From assembly GCA_963204975.1 (NCBI GenBank), contig CAUJJC010000062.1:1-64000 (forward strand): a DNA stretch of 64,000 nucleotides, written 5' to 3'. This DNA comes from Verrucomicrobiota bacterium. GTDB lineage: Bacteria; Verrucomicrobiota; Verrucomicrobiia; Verrucomicrobiales; Verrucomicrobiaceae. Positions 18,725 to 27,124 of the stretch are shown here, piece after piece. Every line of letters begins with the position of its first letter. Within the stretch, counting starts at the first letter, position 1. The notes below the pieces were generated by a model that worked only from the letters and a program-made list of their open reading frames with translations, did no database searches and had not been told where the DNA came from. Both the position numbers and the translations under genes were made by a program.

Positions 18725-20200
18725 ATGTCCCGCCGCCAACTTGCCACGTTCATTGCGTTCATCGCCACACATTCCATCCACGCCGATCTACCCAAGCCCA
18801 CCATCGAGCCCACTCTGCGTGCCGTGGATCTCACGATTGGCGAATCCTCTGACGTGACGCTCGCGAACGGCAGCGTGGCCAAGGTTAAACTCGTCGCACT
18901 GGATGAGAAGACCGACTCGATGGCAAAGGCGGTGCGCGAAGCGAACGTCACCATCGAAGTGAATGGCGAGAAGGCGGTGCTGGGCAGTGCGAACTACCAC
19001 TTGCCGCGCATGGTCGGCGGCGTGCAGGTCGATTGCCCGATCACGCGCGGCTACAATGCGAACAGCGGCGAGGACTCCTGGGGCTTGGAGAAGGATGCGC
19101 GGCTGCGGCTGTGGCCCGCGGGCTCGCCTTGGATCGAGCCGGGCACCTTCGTCTATCCGCTGAAGCAACGCTGGTTCGCTACGATGACCCAGTTCTCCAA
19201 CGAGCCGACGTATGTCGATGGCGGCGACAAGCCGGACCGGGCAAAGATTTACTACCACAACGATCTCGACTTCGGCGGCTGCGAGGGCTTGACCGAAGTC
19301 GTCGCTGCGACCGATGGCCTCGTGGTCAGCGTGGCGAACAAGACGCTCGATGGCTACTCGCTCACGCCCGTGCGTCCCCGCTACGACGTGGTGTATCTGC
19401 TCGACGAGCGCGGCTGGTATTATCGCTACAGCCACCTGCACACCATTGATGCCGGGATCACGCTCGGCTCACGCGTGAAGATGGGGCAGAAAATTGGCAT
19501 CCTCGGCAAGGAAGGCGCGAGCGGCGGCTGGACGCATCTGCACTTCGGCATCAAGAGCCGCCAGCCCTCCGGCAAGTGGGGCACGCAGGAAGCCTATGCC
19601 TTCGCCTGGGAGGCCTACATCAAAGAGCAGAAGCCCGACGTGATCTCCGTCGCACGTCCCCATCACTTCATCCGCGCCGGTGAAACCATCACCCTCGACG
19701 GCACCAAGTCATGGGCCGCCTCGGGCCAGATCGCGAGTTACACCTGGACCTTCACCGACGGCAGCACCTCCAGCGAAGCCACGCTCACCCGCACCTACAC
19801 CCAGCCCGGCAGCTACAGCGAACAACTCAAAGTCACCGACGCCGCCGGCCACACGAGCTACGACTTCGCCATCGTGCAAGTCATCGGCACCGACGCGAAG
19901 CACCTCCCGCCCACGATCCATCCCACCTTCCACCCCACCCAACACGTCAAGCCCGGCCAGCCCATCACCTTCAAAGTCCGCACCTTCCGCGACCACGGCG
20001 GCGAGACCTGGGAGTTCGGCGACGGCACCCCGCCCGTGAATATCACCTCTGACGGCAACGCCAAGCCCCTCGCCAAAGACGGCTACGCCATCACCGAACA
20101 CGCCTTCGCCAAAGCAGGCGATCACATCGTCACCGTCCAGCACACGAATGCTCGCGGCGAACGCGCCATCGCGCATCTGTGGGTGCGCGTGGAGGAGTGA
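18725..20200 (+). CDS. M23-family peptidase with PKD domains
   Basis: GWTHLHFGIKSRQPSGKWG (M23 HxH); PKD pattern GETITLDGTKSWAASGQIASYTWTFTDGSTSSEATLTRTYTQPGSY. Confidence 0.85.
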   Translation: MSRRQLATFIAFIATHSIHADLPKPTIEPTLRAVDLTIGESSDVTLANGSVAKVKLVALDEKTDSMAKAVREANVTIEVNGEKAVLGSANYHLPRMVGGVQVDCPITRGYNANSGEDSWGLEKDARLRLWPAGSPWIEPGTFVYPLKQRWFATMTQFSNEPTYVDGGDKPDRAKIYYHNDLDFGGCEGLTEVVAATDGLVVSVANKTLDGYSLTPVRPRYDVVYLLDERGWYYRYSHLHTIDAGITLGSRVKMGQKIGILGKEGASGGWTHLHFGIKSRQPSGKWGTQEAYAFAWEAYIKEQKPDVISVARPHHFIRAGETITLDGTKSWAASGQIASYTWTFTDGSTSSEATLTRTYTQPGSYSEQLKVTDAAGHTSYDFAIVQVIGTDAKHLPPTIHPTFHPTQHVKPGQPITFKVRTFRDHGGETWEFGDGTPPVNITSDGNAKPLAKDGYAITEHAFAKAGDHIVTVQHTNARGERAIAHLWVRVEE

Positions 20201-20203
20201 CGG
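20156..20203 (+). repeat. 48-bp repeat, copy 1 (3' end of the M23/PKD gene)
   Basis: ggcgaacgcgccatcgcgcatctgtgggtgcgcgtggaggagtgacgg; 45/48 match to 21391-21438. Confidence 0.85.
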
Positions 20204-20215
20204 CATGTGCCGTCA
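20198..20215 (+). terminator. Perfect 8-2-8 hairpin overlapping the M23 gene stop codon
   Basis: TGACGGCA-tg-TGCCGTCA. Confidence 0.45.
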
Positions 20216-20259
20216 TCAAGGCCTTGGCTGCGTATGGGCAGAGCACTGGCTCACACCCT

Positions 20260-20670
20260 TCAGCGGAAGTCACGACCTTCAGCCATCATGCTTTCGCGCA
20301 CTTGCACAATCTCAACATCATTGATGCCGAGCACATGAATCGTCGTCCTGCCGACGGCGGAACGTCCGAGAAGCCAGCCACCTCGCCACTCGAAGTGATC
20401 AGCCCACTGGTCGCGTCGTGGATGATACAAGGGGGTGATTTCGCCAGTCACTGGATCGACTCCGGCGACATTCGGCCCTTTCCTTCCGTTGCAGCGGAGA
20501 CATGAGAAGGCCAGATTCGCTTCATCGGATGGGCCGTCGTGCTTTTATGCAATAATGTGATCCGTTTGAAACGGCAAAATGGTCCACTCAGTGCGCAGGT
20601 GGCAGTATTCACAGCGCCCGTCAGCGCGGAGCCGGACACTGGCTGCGACGGCTGGGGCCACACGGCTCAT
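20260..20670 (-). pseudogene. HNH endonuclease with in-frame TAA at 20545-20547
   Basis: Minus-strand translation MSRVAPAVAASVRLRADGRCEYCHLRTEWTILPFQTDHIIA*KHDGPSDEANLAFSCLRCNGRKGPNVAGVDPVTGEITPLYHPRRDQWADHFEWRGG...; CxxC/DH/CxxC HNH signature. Confidence 0.8.
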
Positions 20671-20948
20671 GCAGCGCTCTGGATGTCACGGAGAAACAGT
20701 CGTGCTTTCGATTGCATCAGATCGACCAGGGTGCCCACGCGCAGGTAGCTTTCCAGTTCAGCCTGATCAGCTGCGGTCAGAGAGCCTTCGTTGGCCTTGT
20801 CCGCCAGATCAGAGGCGCGAAGCTGATCCTCAGCGGACAAACTGAGCTTCAAGACGGCTTGAGCAGCCTGCTCCGTCCATCCGCAACGACGAGGATCGAC
20901 AAGCCGCTGCATGATCGCGGCATCGGGCGCTGAGAGCTGAGTTGTCAT
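20667..20948 (-). CDS. Small partner protein of the HNH cassette (93 aa)
   Basis: MTTQLSAPDAAIMQRLVDPRRCGWTEQAAQAVLKLSLSAEDQLRASDLADKANEGSLTAADQAELESYLRVGTLVDLMQSKARLFLRDIQ; ATGA overlap with the HNH start. Confidence 0.75.
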   Translation of the reverse strand: MTTQLSAPDAAIMQRLVDPRRCGWTEQAAQAVLKLSLSAEDQLRASDLADKANEGSLTAADQAELESYLRVGTLVDLMQSKARLFLRDIQSAA

Positions 20949-21019
20949 AGATCAATGATGCGTCTTCGGGTTCTGCTGGGCAAGCTGGAAAATCTTCACC
21001 TTGTCATGCTGCGCTTTGG

Positions 21020-21304
21020 TTAGCTGGCAGGCCGTGTGCCGTTGCCGTGTTCTTTGCCAGACGAATTCGAGTTGGAGAACAATCTTGGCAGCCGATCCAG
21101 CATCATCATCAGAGGACTGGCACGCCCCAGCAGGATGAGGCAAAGCGAACACAGCAGAAGACTGCCTTCCCAACTGAAGGGCGAGCGCGTGCAGGACCAG
21201 ATAAACACACCACCGGCAGCCAGTGCGAGAACAAGCTCGCCCCACTCGCGTGCTTGAGCACATAGAGTTCGTGGAGCGGGCGGTGTGGCGGATCGAGTCT
21301 TCAT
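21020..21304 (-). CDS. Small putative membrane protein (94 aa)
   Basis: Hydrophobic WGELVLALAAGGVFIWSC and GSLLLCSLCLILLGRASPLMMML; competing overlapping frame 20952..21452. Confidence 0.4.
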   Translation of the reverse strand: MKTRSATPPAPRTLCAQAREWGELVLALAAGGVFIWSCTRSPFSWEGSLLLCSLCLILLGRASPLMMMLDRLPRLFSNSNSSGKEHGNGTRPAS

Positions 21305-21390
21305 CGGCGCAAGGTGGTTGCGATGGCAGGGGCGTCAGGCGCTCGGCGGCGAGTTGCGCAGGCGTTCGAGGAGCTTGAGCACGGGGGCTC

Positions 21391-21438
21391 GGCGAACGCG
21401 CCATCGCGCATCTTTGGGTGCGGGTGGAGGAGTGAGGG
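21391..21438 (+). repeat. 48-bp repeat, copy 2 (orphan copy of the M23/PKD gene 3' end)
   Basis: ggcgaacgcgccatcgcgcatctttgggtgcgggtggaggagtgaggg; 45/48 match to 20156-20203. Confidence 0.85.
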
Positions 21439-21518
21439 ACAAGCGCAATCACCTGGCGCTTCTGGTGAGATCCACTCCTCTGCCATGTTCAGCGTTCGCG
21501 CCGCCTCATCTTCCTGCC

Positions 21519-21600
21519 CACCCCGGGGCTAGCTCGCTCAGGCTCGCGTCACCCCGGGCTTTCACCTGCCGCGCCGTTGGCGCTCCTGAATAGCGAAGGC
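21519..21600. repeat. GC-rich REP-like intergenic element
   Basis: caccccggggctagctcgctcaggctcgcgtcaccccgggctttcacctgccgcgccgttggcgctcctgaatagcg; CACCCCGGG twice, short GC palindromes; looks like a dispersed PVC-type intergenic repeat from recall. Confidence 0.4.
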
Positions 21601-21682
21601 GATGACGAATGCGCGATGGTCGATCTTGTGCATCAACTTCCCGGATGAACCAATTGTGCTCATCTATCGGAAGAGCAGCGTG

Positions 21683-22355
21683 TTAAACCGAGAACCGTTC
21701 CCCGTCCTTTCTCGCTCGCCCAAGCGCGACGAGGCTTTCGAGGATCTCTTGGACGTCGGCGGGTTTGGCTCGGGAGAAGGATTGGGAGAGGGCTTCGGCG
21801 GTGGTGGGGCTGGTGGTGTGGAGGGCCAGCTCCACGGCGCTGTCCACCCAGGGGCGGTCGGGGATGGCGAAGAGGAGGGACAAAGCTGGGGCCGGGAGCG
21901 GTTTCTCCGTGCCTTTCGGGAGCTTGGGGGCTGCTGGGGGACGTTTTTTTGCCTTCCCCGTGTGGCGCGGGGTGAATTTTCTGTCCCGGAACGGTGCTGC
22001 CGGACGGCGCGGCGGCGTCGCCGGACGGCGAAACGGTGCTACCGGGCGGCGCGGGATACTTCCCGCGCGGCGGGACGGCTTCCCCGTGTGGCGGAATTTT
22101 GCCGTCGAGCGATAGGACGGCGCTGCCGAGCGACGGAAGATCGCCGTCCTGGTGCGCGACGGTGCTGCCCAGCGGCGCGGGAATCACCCCGTGCGTGGCG
22201 GCGGCGCTGGTCTGGGTGGGAAAATTCATCCCCTGCGGCGCGAGGAGGACGGGCCTGCCCTCCAGATGATGCTGGACGATGCGGCGAGCGAGGGTCTGGC
22301 GGAGGCTGTTGGTGGTGATGAGGCCAAAGCGCCGGGCCTGAACGCGCTGGCGATG
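21683..22355 (-). pseudogene. C-terminal remnant of a large class I SAM-dependent DNA methyltransferase, interrupted by a 21-bp tandem array
   Basis: Minus-strand reading QARRFGLITTNSLRQTLARRIVQHHLE (frame 2) then, after the array and in another frame, LSLLFAIPDRPWVDSAVELALHTTSPTTAEALSQSFSRAKPADVQEILESLVALGRARKDGERFSV. Confidence 0.6.
21963..22256. repeat. Degenerate 21-bp (7-codon) tandem repeat array, about 14 units
   Basis: Units such as tcccggaacggtgctgccgga / cggcgcggcggcgtcgccgga / cggcgaaacggtgctaccggg / cggcgggacggcttccccgtg / cgataggacggcgctgccgag / gtgcgcgacggtgctgcccag. Confidence 0.85.
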
Positions 22356-22358
22356 GGG

Positions 22359-23279
22359 CTAGGCAACCTCGGCGACAAGGTCGGCGAACAGATCATACTG
22401 CTTAAACTTTGGCTCCGGCTTCTGGGTATGCTCAGGCATGTTTGCCTCGAAGTTAAAGACGAGCGCTTCAACGACAGATCGACGGTTTTCCAGCTTGCCC
22501 CCCGTGTGATAGAAGTGATCGCGAGTGATCACGTTGAATTGGCTCCAGTAGGCAGGGATCGCTTCGTTATTGCGATAGTCGTTGTGGTGCCAGGTGGAGA
22601 GAATGAACTTGGCAGGTGTCGCGGACAACAAAGCTGACAGCCGTCGCTCATCGTCTTCCGTCCAGTTGCTGAAGTAGTCCACATGGCGTCCAAGATAAGG
22701 AGGGTCGCAGTAAATGAGATCGTCTGGACCAGCCATCTTGATGATCGTCTCAAAGTCTGCCGTGATGAACTGCCACTCAGGTTTGATGATCTTAGCGGCG
22801 TCCTCGACCTGATTCACAATCTTCGTGATATAGGCAGGGGCAAAGCGCTCCGGCTTCTTGCAGAATGGTATATTCCAAGCGCCCTTCCGATTGAACCGCA
22901 TCATGCCGTTGAATCCCGCTCTGGAGAGGAAGATCAAGTCGAGAGGGTTGTGCTCGGAATTGAAGCGGTCCCGCAGGAATCGAAAATGCGCGTAGCCGGA
23001 CTCGTCTGAAGCGCTCAAGATCGCCCCTTCCTTTTCCAGGTATTTCCGAACGCCGCCGGGTGTGATCTCACCAGACTGAATGGCTTGGTAAAGACTTATG
23101 ATGTGGGGATTGATGTCTCCCAGCACTGCTTGTGAGCAGCCGCAGTTCAGAGCGACAACGCCGGTGCCCAGGAAGGGCTCAATCCAGCGCCCTTTGAACG
23201 TGGGAGCCAGATCACGAATCCACGGCACCAGTTTCGTCTTGATGCCCTGACTCTTGAGCGGTGGAACGATGACTCTCAT
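22359..23279 (-). CDS. Dam-family N6-adenine DNA methyltransferase (D12 class), modification subunit
   Basis: EPFLGTGVVALN motif I and DLIYCDPPYLGRHVDYF (DPPY) motif; next to the EcoRV-like REase. Confidence 0.92.
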   Translation of the reverse strand: MRVIVPPLKSQGIKTKLVPWIRDLAPTFKGRWIEPFLGTGVVALNCGCSQAVLGDINPHIISLYQAIQSGEITPGGVRKYLEKEGAILSASDESGYAHFRFLRDRFNSEHNPLDLIFLSRAGFNGMMRFNRKGAWNIPFCKKPERFAPAYITKIVNQVEDAAKIIKPEWQFITADFETIIKMAGPDDLIYCDPPYLGRHVDYFSNWTEDDERRLSALLSATPAKFILSTWHHNDYRNNEAIPAYWSQFNVITRDHFYHTGGKLENRRSVVEALVFNFEANMPEHTQKPEPKFKQYDLFADLVAEVA

Positions 23280-24193
23280 GCGCTCTTCGCCTTGCGTAGG
23301 TTTGTCTTGGTGCGCACGGGAACGATCCGTTTCTTATCCGCGCCTTTGAAATCCATGAAATCGGCTAGCGTTCTGATGGGCACGGATTTGCCTTCACGGA
23401 GCATGGTGGCCTGACCGTGATTCATCCAATACTCGTCGAACCACTTCTCACCCAGCTTGGCAAAGACACCATGGCCGCGCCGGATGTCTTCGATCCACGT
23501 AATCGCTCCGATGTTCGCTGTATTGCCCGAGCCTTGCTTGTCGCTAGCCAACTGCCATTTCTCACAGACGAAGAATTCAAAGTCGCGCACGACCGATGTG
23601 ATGGAGCGAAGGTCCTCGACAGTGATCTCAGGAGCGTTTGCATTTTGTGCTCGACTTACATAACCCAATTCCTTCACCGCAAATGAACGCGTCTCGTCTA
23701 ACTCATCGGCACCCACCCGAGTGTAGATCACGCCAAGGCAAATGTGCGCGGCGTAGCTGGCGTAAGGGAACTGGATGTTCTTAGTCGAGGCCCGATCTTT
23801 GAAATAGGCCCCATGACTTCCAAGAGTGAAGCCGTTGACGTGGCCTGCAAAATCGGGGTCGCGATAGCTAGTCTTCAAATCGACGGCGAACTTGAGGCTC
23901 GGATCGGCATTGCTCACAAAGCTCAAGTCAGGATACCAGTTTTGCTTCTCCGCGAGCACGATGGAATAGCCATTTTGCTCAGCAAATGCCAGCAGCTTTG
24001 GGAAGAGGTGAATCTCCAATATCTTTGAGACGATCTTCGTGTCCGAACTCACCGTGAAAACGTTGCGATAGATGTCGATGAAGCCTTTGATAGCCCATTG
24101 CCCATCGTCGCCTGCCGCATGATCGCGCAGCTCTTTGGCAAACTCAGTCAGAGCCGCCATGAATGCTTTTTTGAGTGCAGCGTGATTCTTCAT
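23276..24193 (-). CDS. Type II restriction endonuclease, EcoRV family
   Basis: SDTKIVSKILEIHLFPKLLAFAEQNGYSIVLAEKQNWYPDLSF...KFAVDLKTSYR...FTLGSHGAYFKDR...IQFPYASYAAHICLGVIYTRV closely parallels EcoRV layout (PD...DxK); 4-bp overlap with the methylase. Confidence 0.88.
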   Translation of the reverse strand: MKNHAALKKAFMAALTEFAKELRDHAAGDDGQWAIKGFIDIYRNVFTVSSDTKIVSKILEIHLFPKLLAFAEQNGYSIVLAEKQNWYPDLSFVSNADPSLKFAVDLKTSYRDPDFAGHVNGFTLGSHGAYFKDRASTKNIQFPYASYAAHICLGVIYTRVGADELDETRSFAVKELGYVSRAQNANAPEITVEDLRSITSVVRDFEFFVCEKWQLASDKQGSGNTANIGAITWIEDIRRGHGVFAKLGEKWFDEYWMNHGQATMLREGKSVPIRTLADFMDFKGADKKRIVPVRTKTNLRKAKSA

Positions 24194-24494
24194 GCGACTC
24201 AATGATGTAGCGAGACTTTCTGCCTGTCGAGACGAGTTGGCAGTGATCTTCGCATGCTTAACTTGCCGAAGATGGCGGGCTCGACGTTGCGCCAATTGGT
24301 CTTGGCGGCTCGCTTAAGCAGGCCTAGCTGGAGGACATTGACACGCAAGGACCGTGTCGTCAGCAAACATGCAGAAAAGACCGCAGGTGAGGTCGTGAGC
24401 GATGAAGGCTTCGGGGGAAGTTTTGCTCATCAGAAGCGATGACAAGCGAGATGACAAACCTTTGCCCAAGAGGGTATCGGCTATCCACTGGGCT

Positions 24495-24537
24495 CGGTAT
24501 TGATACACACCCGGCCCGGTATTGATACACACCGGGA
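24495..24537 (+). repeat. Tandem direct repeat, two copies with 23-bp period, upstream of the R-M genes
   Basis: cggtattgatacacacccgg ... cggtattgatacacaccggg. Confidence 0.8.
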
Positions 24538-24573
24538 CGGATGCGAGAGGATTGCCTGGAGGGCAGGACTAAC

Positions 24574-25731
24574 TTAACCCAGCGTCTCCTTCGGCAGGTG
24601 CTTGATCGCGCCGCCTTCGAGGGCGCTCTGGTGGGCGAGGATGCCGGTGCAGGTCCAGTTGGCGGACTGCTTGGCGTTCGGGAAGGGATCGCGGGCTTCG
24701 ACGAGGGCCATGGCGAACTCGTGGGCGAGGTGGGGATGGCTGCCGCCGTGCCCGGCTCCCTGCGTGAAGCTGAGGTGGGTGTTCTCGTCGGTGTCATAGA
24801 CGCCCTTGGTGGTATAGCGCTGGATGCCTTCGGGGAGGCGGCTGGCGTAGTCAGGGGCGGTGACGAGCGAGGGGATCTCGGGCTCGGGCTTCTTCGCGGT
24901 GTGCATGACGAGGGGCTGATGCTCGATGAGTGGCCACTCGACGGACTTTTTGTCGCCATACACGTCGATGCTCTCGCGATACTGACGTGCGGTATCGAAG
25001 AGCGAACGGATGACGCGGACGGTGAGGTCGGAGTTCGCCACTTTGACGTGGGCGGTCTCGACGGCGAAGGGCGAGTTGTAGTGGGGGATGAGTTCGGCGC
25101 GGATGGTGCCGGAGCCGAAGCAGCTCACATACTCAGCGCTGCCGCCTGCGAGGCCGAGCGCGGGGCCGACGCAGTGCGTGGCGTAGTGCATGGGCGGCAG
25201 ACCGGGCCAGTAGTTGGGCCAGCCGTCCATGTCCTGCTGATGACTGGCCTGGATGAACTGGAGCTTGCCGAGTTCGCCAGCGTCGCGGAGTTCCTTCATG
25301 TAGAGATACTCGCGGGCATAGACGACGGTCTCCATCATCATGTATTTCAAGCCGGTCTCCTGGGTGAGCTTGATGATCTCCAGGCACTCTTCCACGCTGG
25401 TGGCCATCGGCACGGTGCAGGCGACGTGCTTGCCTGCCTTCAGCGCGGCGATGCTCATCCAGCCATGATCAGGGATCGGGGAATTGATATGCACGGCATC
25501 GACGTTCGGGTCGGCGAGCACGTCCTTGAATTCGGTGTATCGGACATCGACTCCCCAGTGGTCGCCGCACTCCTTGAGCTTCTCAGGATTGCGCTGGCAG
25601 ATGGCGTAGCAGGTGGTGTGCGGATGCTTTTGCCAGATGGGGATGAACTCAGCTCCAAAGCCGAGGCCGATGACTGCGATGTTGATTTTCTTGCTCATGA
25701 GTGGGTGGAGATGGACGATGAATTTCGCCAC
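24574..25731 (-). CDS. Gfo/Idh/MocA family oxidoreductase
   Basis: INIAVIGLGFGAEFIPIW Rossmann start; DAVHINSPIPDHGWMSIAALKAGKHVACTVPMA. Confidence 0.9.
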   Translation of the reverse strand: MAKFIVHLHPLMSKKINIAVIGLGFGAEFIPIWQKHPHTTCYAICQRNPEKLKECGDHWGVDVRYTEFKDVLADPNVDAVHINSPIPDHGWMSIAALKAGKHVACTVPMATSVEECLEIIKLTQETGLKYMMMETVVYAREYLYMKELRDAGELGKLQFIQASHQQDMDGWPNYWPGLPPMHYATHCVGPALGLAGGSAEYVSCFGSGTIRAELIPHYNSPFAVETAHVKVANSDLTVRVIRSLFDTARQYRESIDVYGDKKSVEWPLIEHQPLVMHTAKKPEPEIPSLVTAPDYASRLPEGIQRYTTKGVYDTDENTHLSFTQGAGHGGSHPHLAHEFAMALVEARDPFPNAKQSANWTCTGILAHQSALEGGAIKHLPKETLG

Positions 25732-25803
25732 AGTTCATCGTTCGTGGCGAGGCAAACTCTCGGACGATTTTTTGGCTGAATCAGACGAGGCGCGGGCAAC
25801 GGC

Positions 25804-26112
25804 TCACGACTTCTTGTCGAGCTTCGTCACCTTGTAGTTCTCGCCTTTCGCGGCGGCGAGGGCGTTGTTCGCGTCGCTGGCGGAGAAATTTTCTTTCGTG
25901 GCCTTGATGGTGATGTGGCGGATTTCGGGCACGTTGGTGGGGGCGATCTCGACGCTCTTGATGCCATCGACTTTCATGAGGGCCTCGGTGACGTGCTCCT
26001 TGCAGGCACCACAGACGACACCTGTGATCTGGCCTTCATAAGTGAAGTCACCAGCGAAGAGGGCGGCACTGGAGGCGAGGACGAGGGCGAGGCTGCGAAG
26101 GATGTTTTTCAT
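25804..26112 (-). CDS. Secreted heavy-metal-associated (HMA-like) protein
   Basis: Signal peptide; GVVCGACKEHVTEALMKVDGIKSVEI (CxxC HMA-type). Confidence 0.7.
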   Translation of the reverse strand: MKNILRSLALVLASSAALFAGDFTYEGQITGVVCGACKEHVTEALMKVDGIKSVEIAPTNVPEIRHITIKATKENFSASDANNALAAAKGENYKVTKLDKKS

Positions 26113-26206
26113 ACGCGGAAGGGAAGCCCGCGCGACCGTGGCTGTCAATGTTCACCACGGGGCGAGGACGGGCTTGCGAGGTGTGGACGAGTGGGCAGCA
26201 TGGACG

Positions 26207-27124
26207 ATGCTTTTCGCTCTGCTCGCCGCCTTTTTCTTCGCCTGCTCGGGCGTGTGCGCGCAGCGGACGACGACGATGCTGGGGCCGATCAAGGCGAACG
26301 CGCTGCGGCTGGCGTTCGCCTGCGTGGTGCTCGGTGTGTGGGCGCTGAGCACCTCGAAGATCGAGCCGTTTACCACGGCGGCATGGCGCTTGTATTTGAG
26401 CGGCGCGGTTGGGTTTGGCCTGGGCGATATGGCGTTGTTCTTCGCCCTGCCCAGACTGGGCGCTAGGCTGACTCTGCTGATCAATCTATGCACGGCACCC
26501 CTGTTCGGCGTGGCGGGCGATCATTTCTTGCTCGGCACGCGTCTGGAGCCGCTTCATGCGCTGTGCTGCGCGATTATTCTGCTCGGCGTGAGCCAGGCTT
26601 TGCTCGCCCGGCGGACCACTCAGGCGGCGCTCTCGGGCTCGCGTTTCGCGGGGTGCATCGCCGCCGTGGTGGCGGGATTCGGTCAGGGCACGGGTGCCAG
26701 CCTCAGCCGCTGGGCGCATTCGGCGGAGCAGACAGCGAACACCTTGCTGCCCAGCCATGCGGAGTCGTTTCTGCGCGTGGTGCCTGGGCTGCTCGTCGTG
26801 ACGCTGTTCTGGCTAGTGATGAGGCAACGCCGTGCCGCAGGAGCCGAGGTGCCGCCCTGGGCTGCGGAGCGTCCGCTGTCAATTCGGCCAGCGCTTTGGG
26901 TGATGGCCAATGCGACCTTTGGCGCGGTGCTGGGGGTAACGTGTTTTCAGCACGCGCTGACGGAAGTCAGCAGCGCGGTGGCCCTCAGCGTCACGGCGAC
27001 CACTCCGATCCTCGTGATGCCAATGACGGCCTACAGCGAAGGCGATGTGCCCAGCGCGAGGAGCATGCTGGGTGCGGTGGTAGCAGTCGCTGGCGTAGTC
27101 ATGCTCAAGCTCGGCGTGCGGTAG
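26207..27124 (+). CDS. EamA/DMT family transporter
   Basis: Ten-TM-like hydrophobic pattern; start uncertain (ORF open from 26042). Confidence 0.75.
   Translation: MLFALLAAFFFACSGVCAQRTTTMLGPIKANALRLAFACVVLGVWALSTSKIEPFTTAAWRLYLSGAVGFGLGDMALFFALPRLGARLTLLINLCTAPLFGVAGDHFLLGTRLEPLHALCCAIILLGVSQALLARRTTQAALSGSRFAGCIAAVVAGFGQGTGASLSRWAHSAEQTANTLLPSHAESFLRVVPGLLVVTLFWLVMRQRRAAGAEVPPWAAERPLSIRPALWVMANATFGAVLGVTCFQHALTEVSSAVALSVTATTPILVMPMTAYSEGDVPSARSMLGAVVAVAGVVMLKLGVR

Noticed and set aside
21963-22256. CRISPR-like or protein-coding reading of the 21-bp array
   Set aside because: Units are contiguous with no spacers; the minus-strand ORF 21660..22229 merely exploits the 3-divisible period and is not taken as a real full-length protein.
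24495-24537. Possible CRISPR repeats
   Set aside because: Only two copies with a spacer of a few bases and no cas genes; treated as a short direct repeat.
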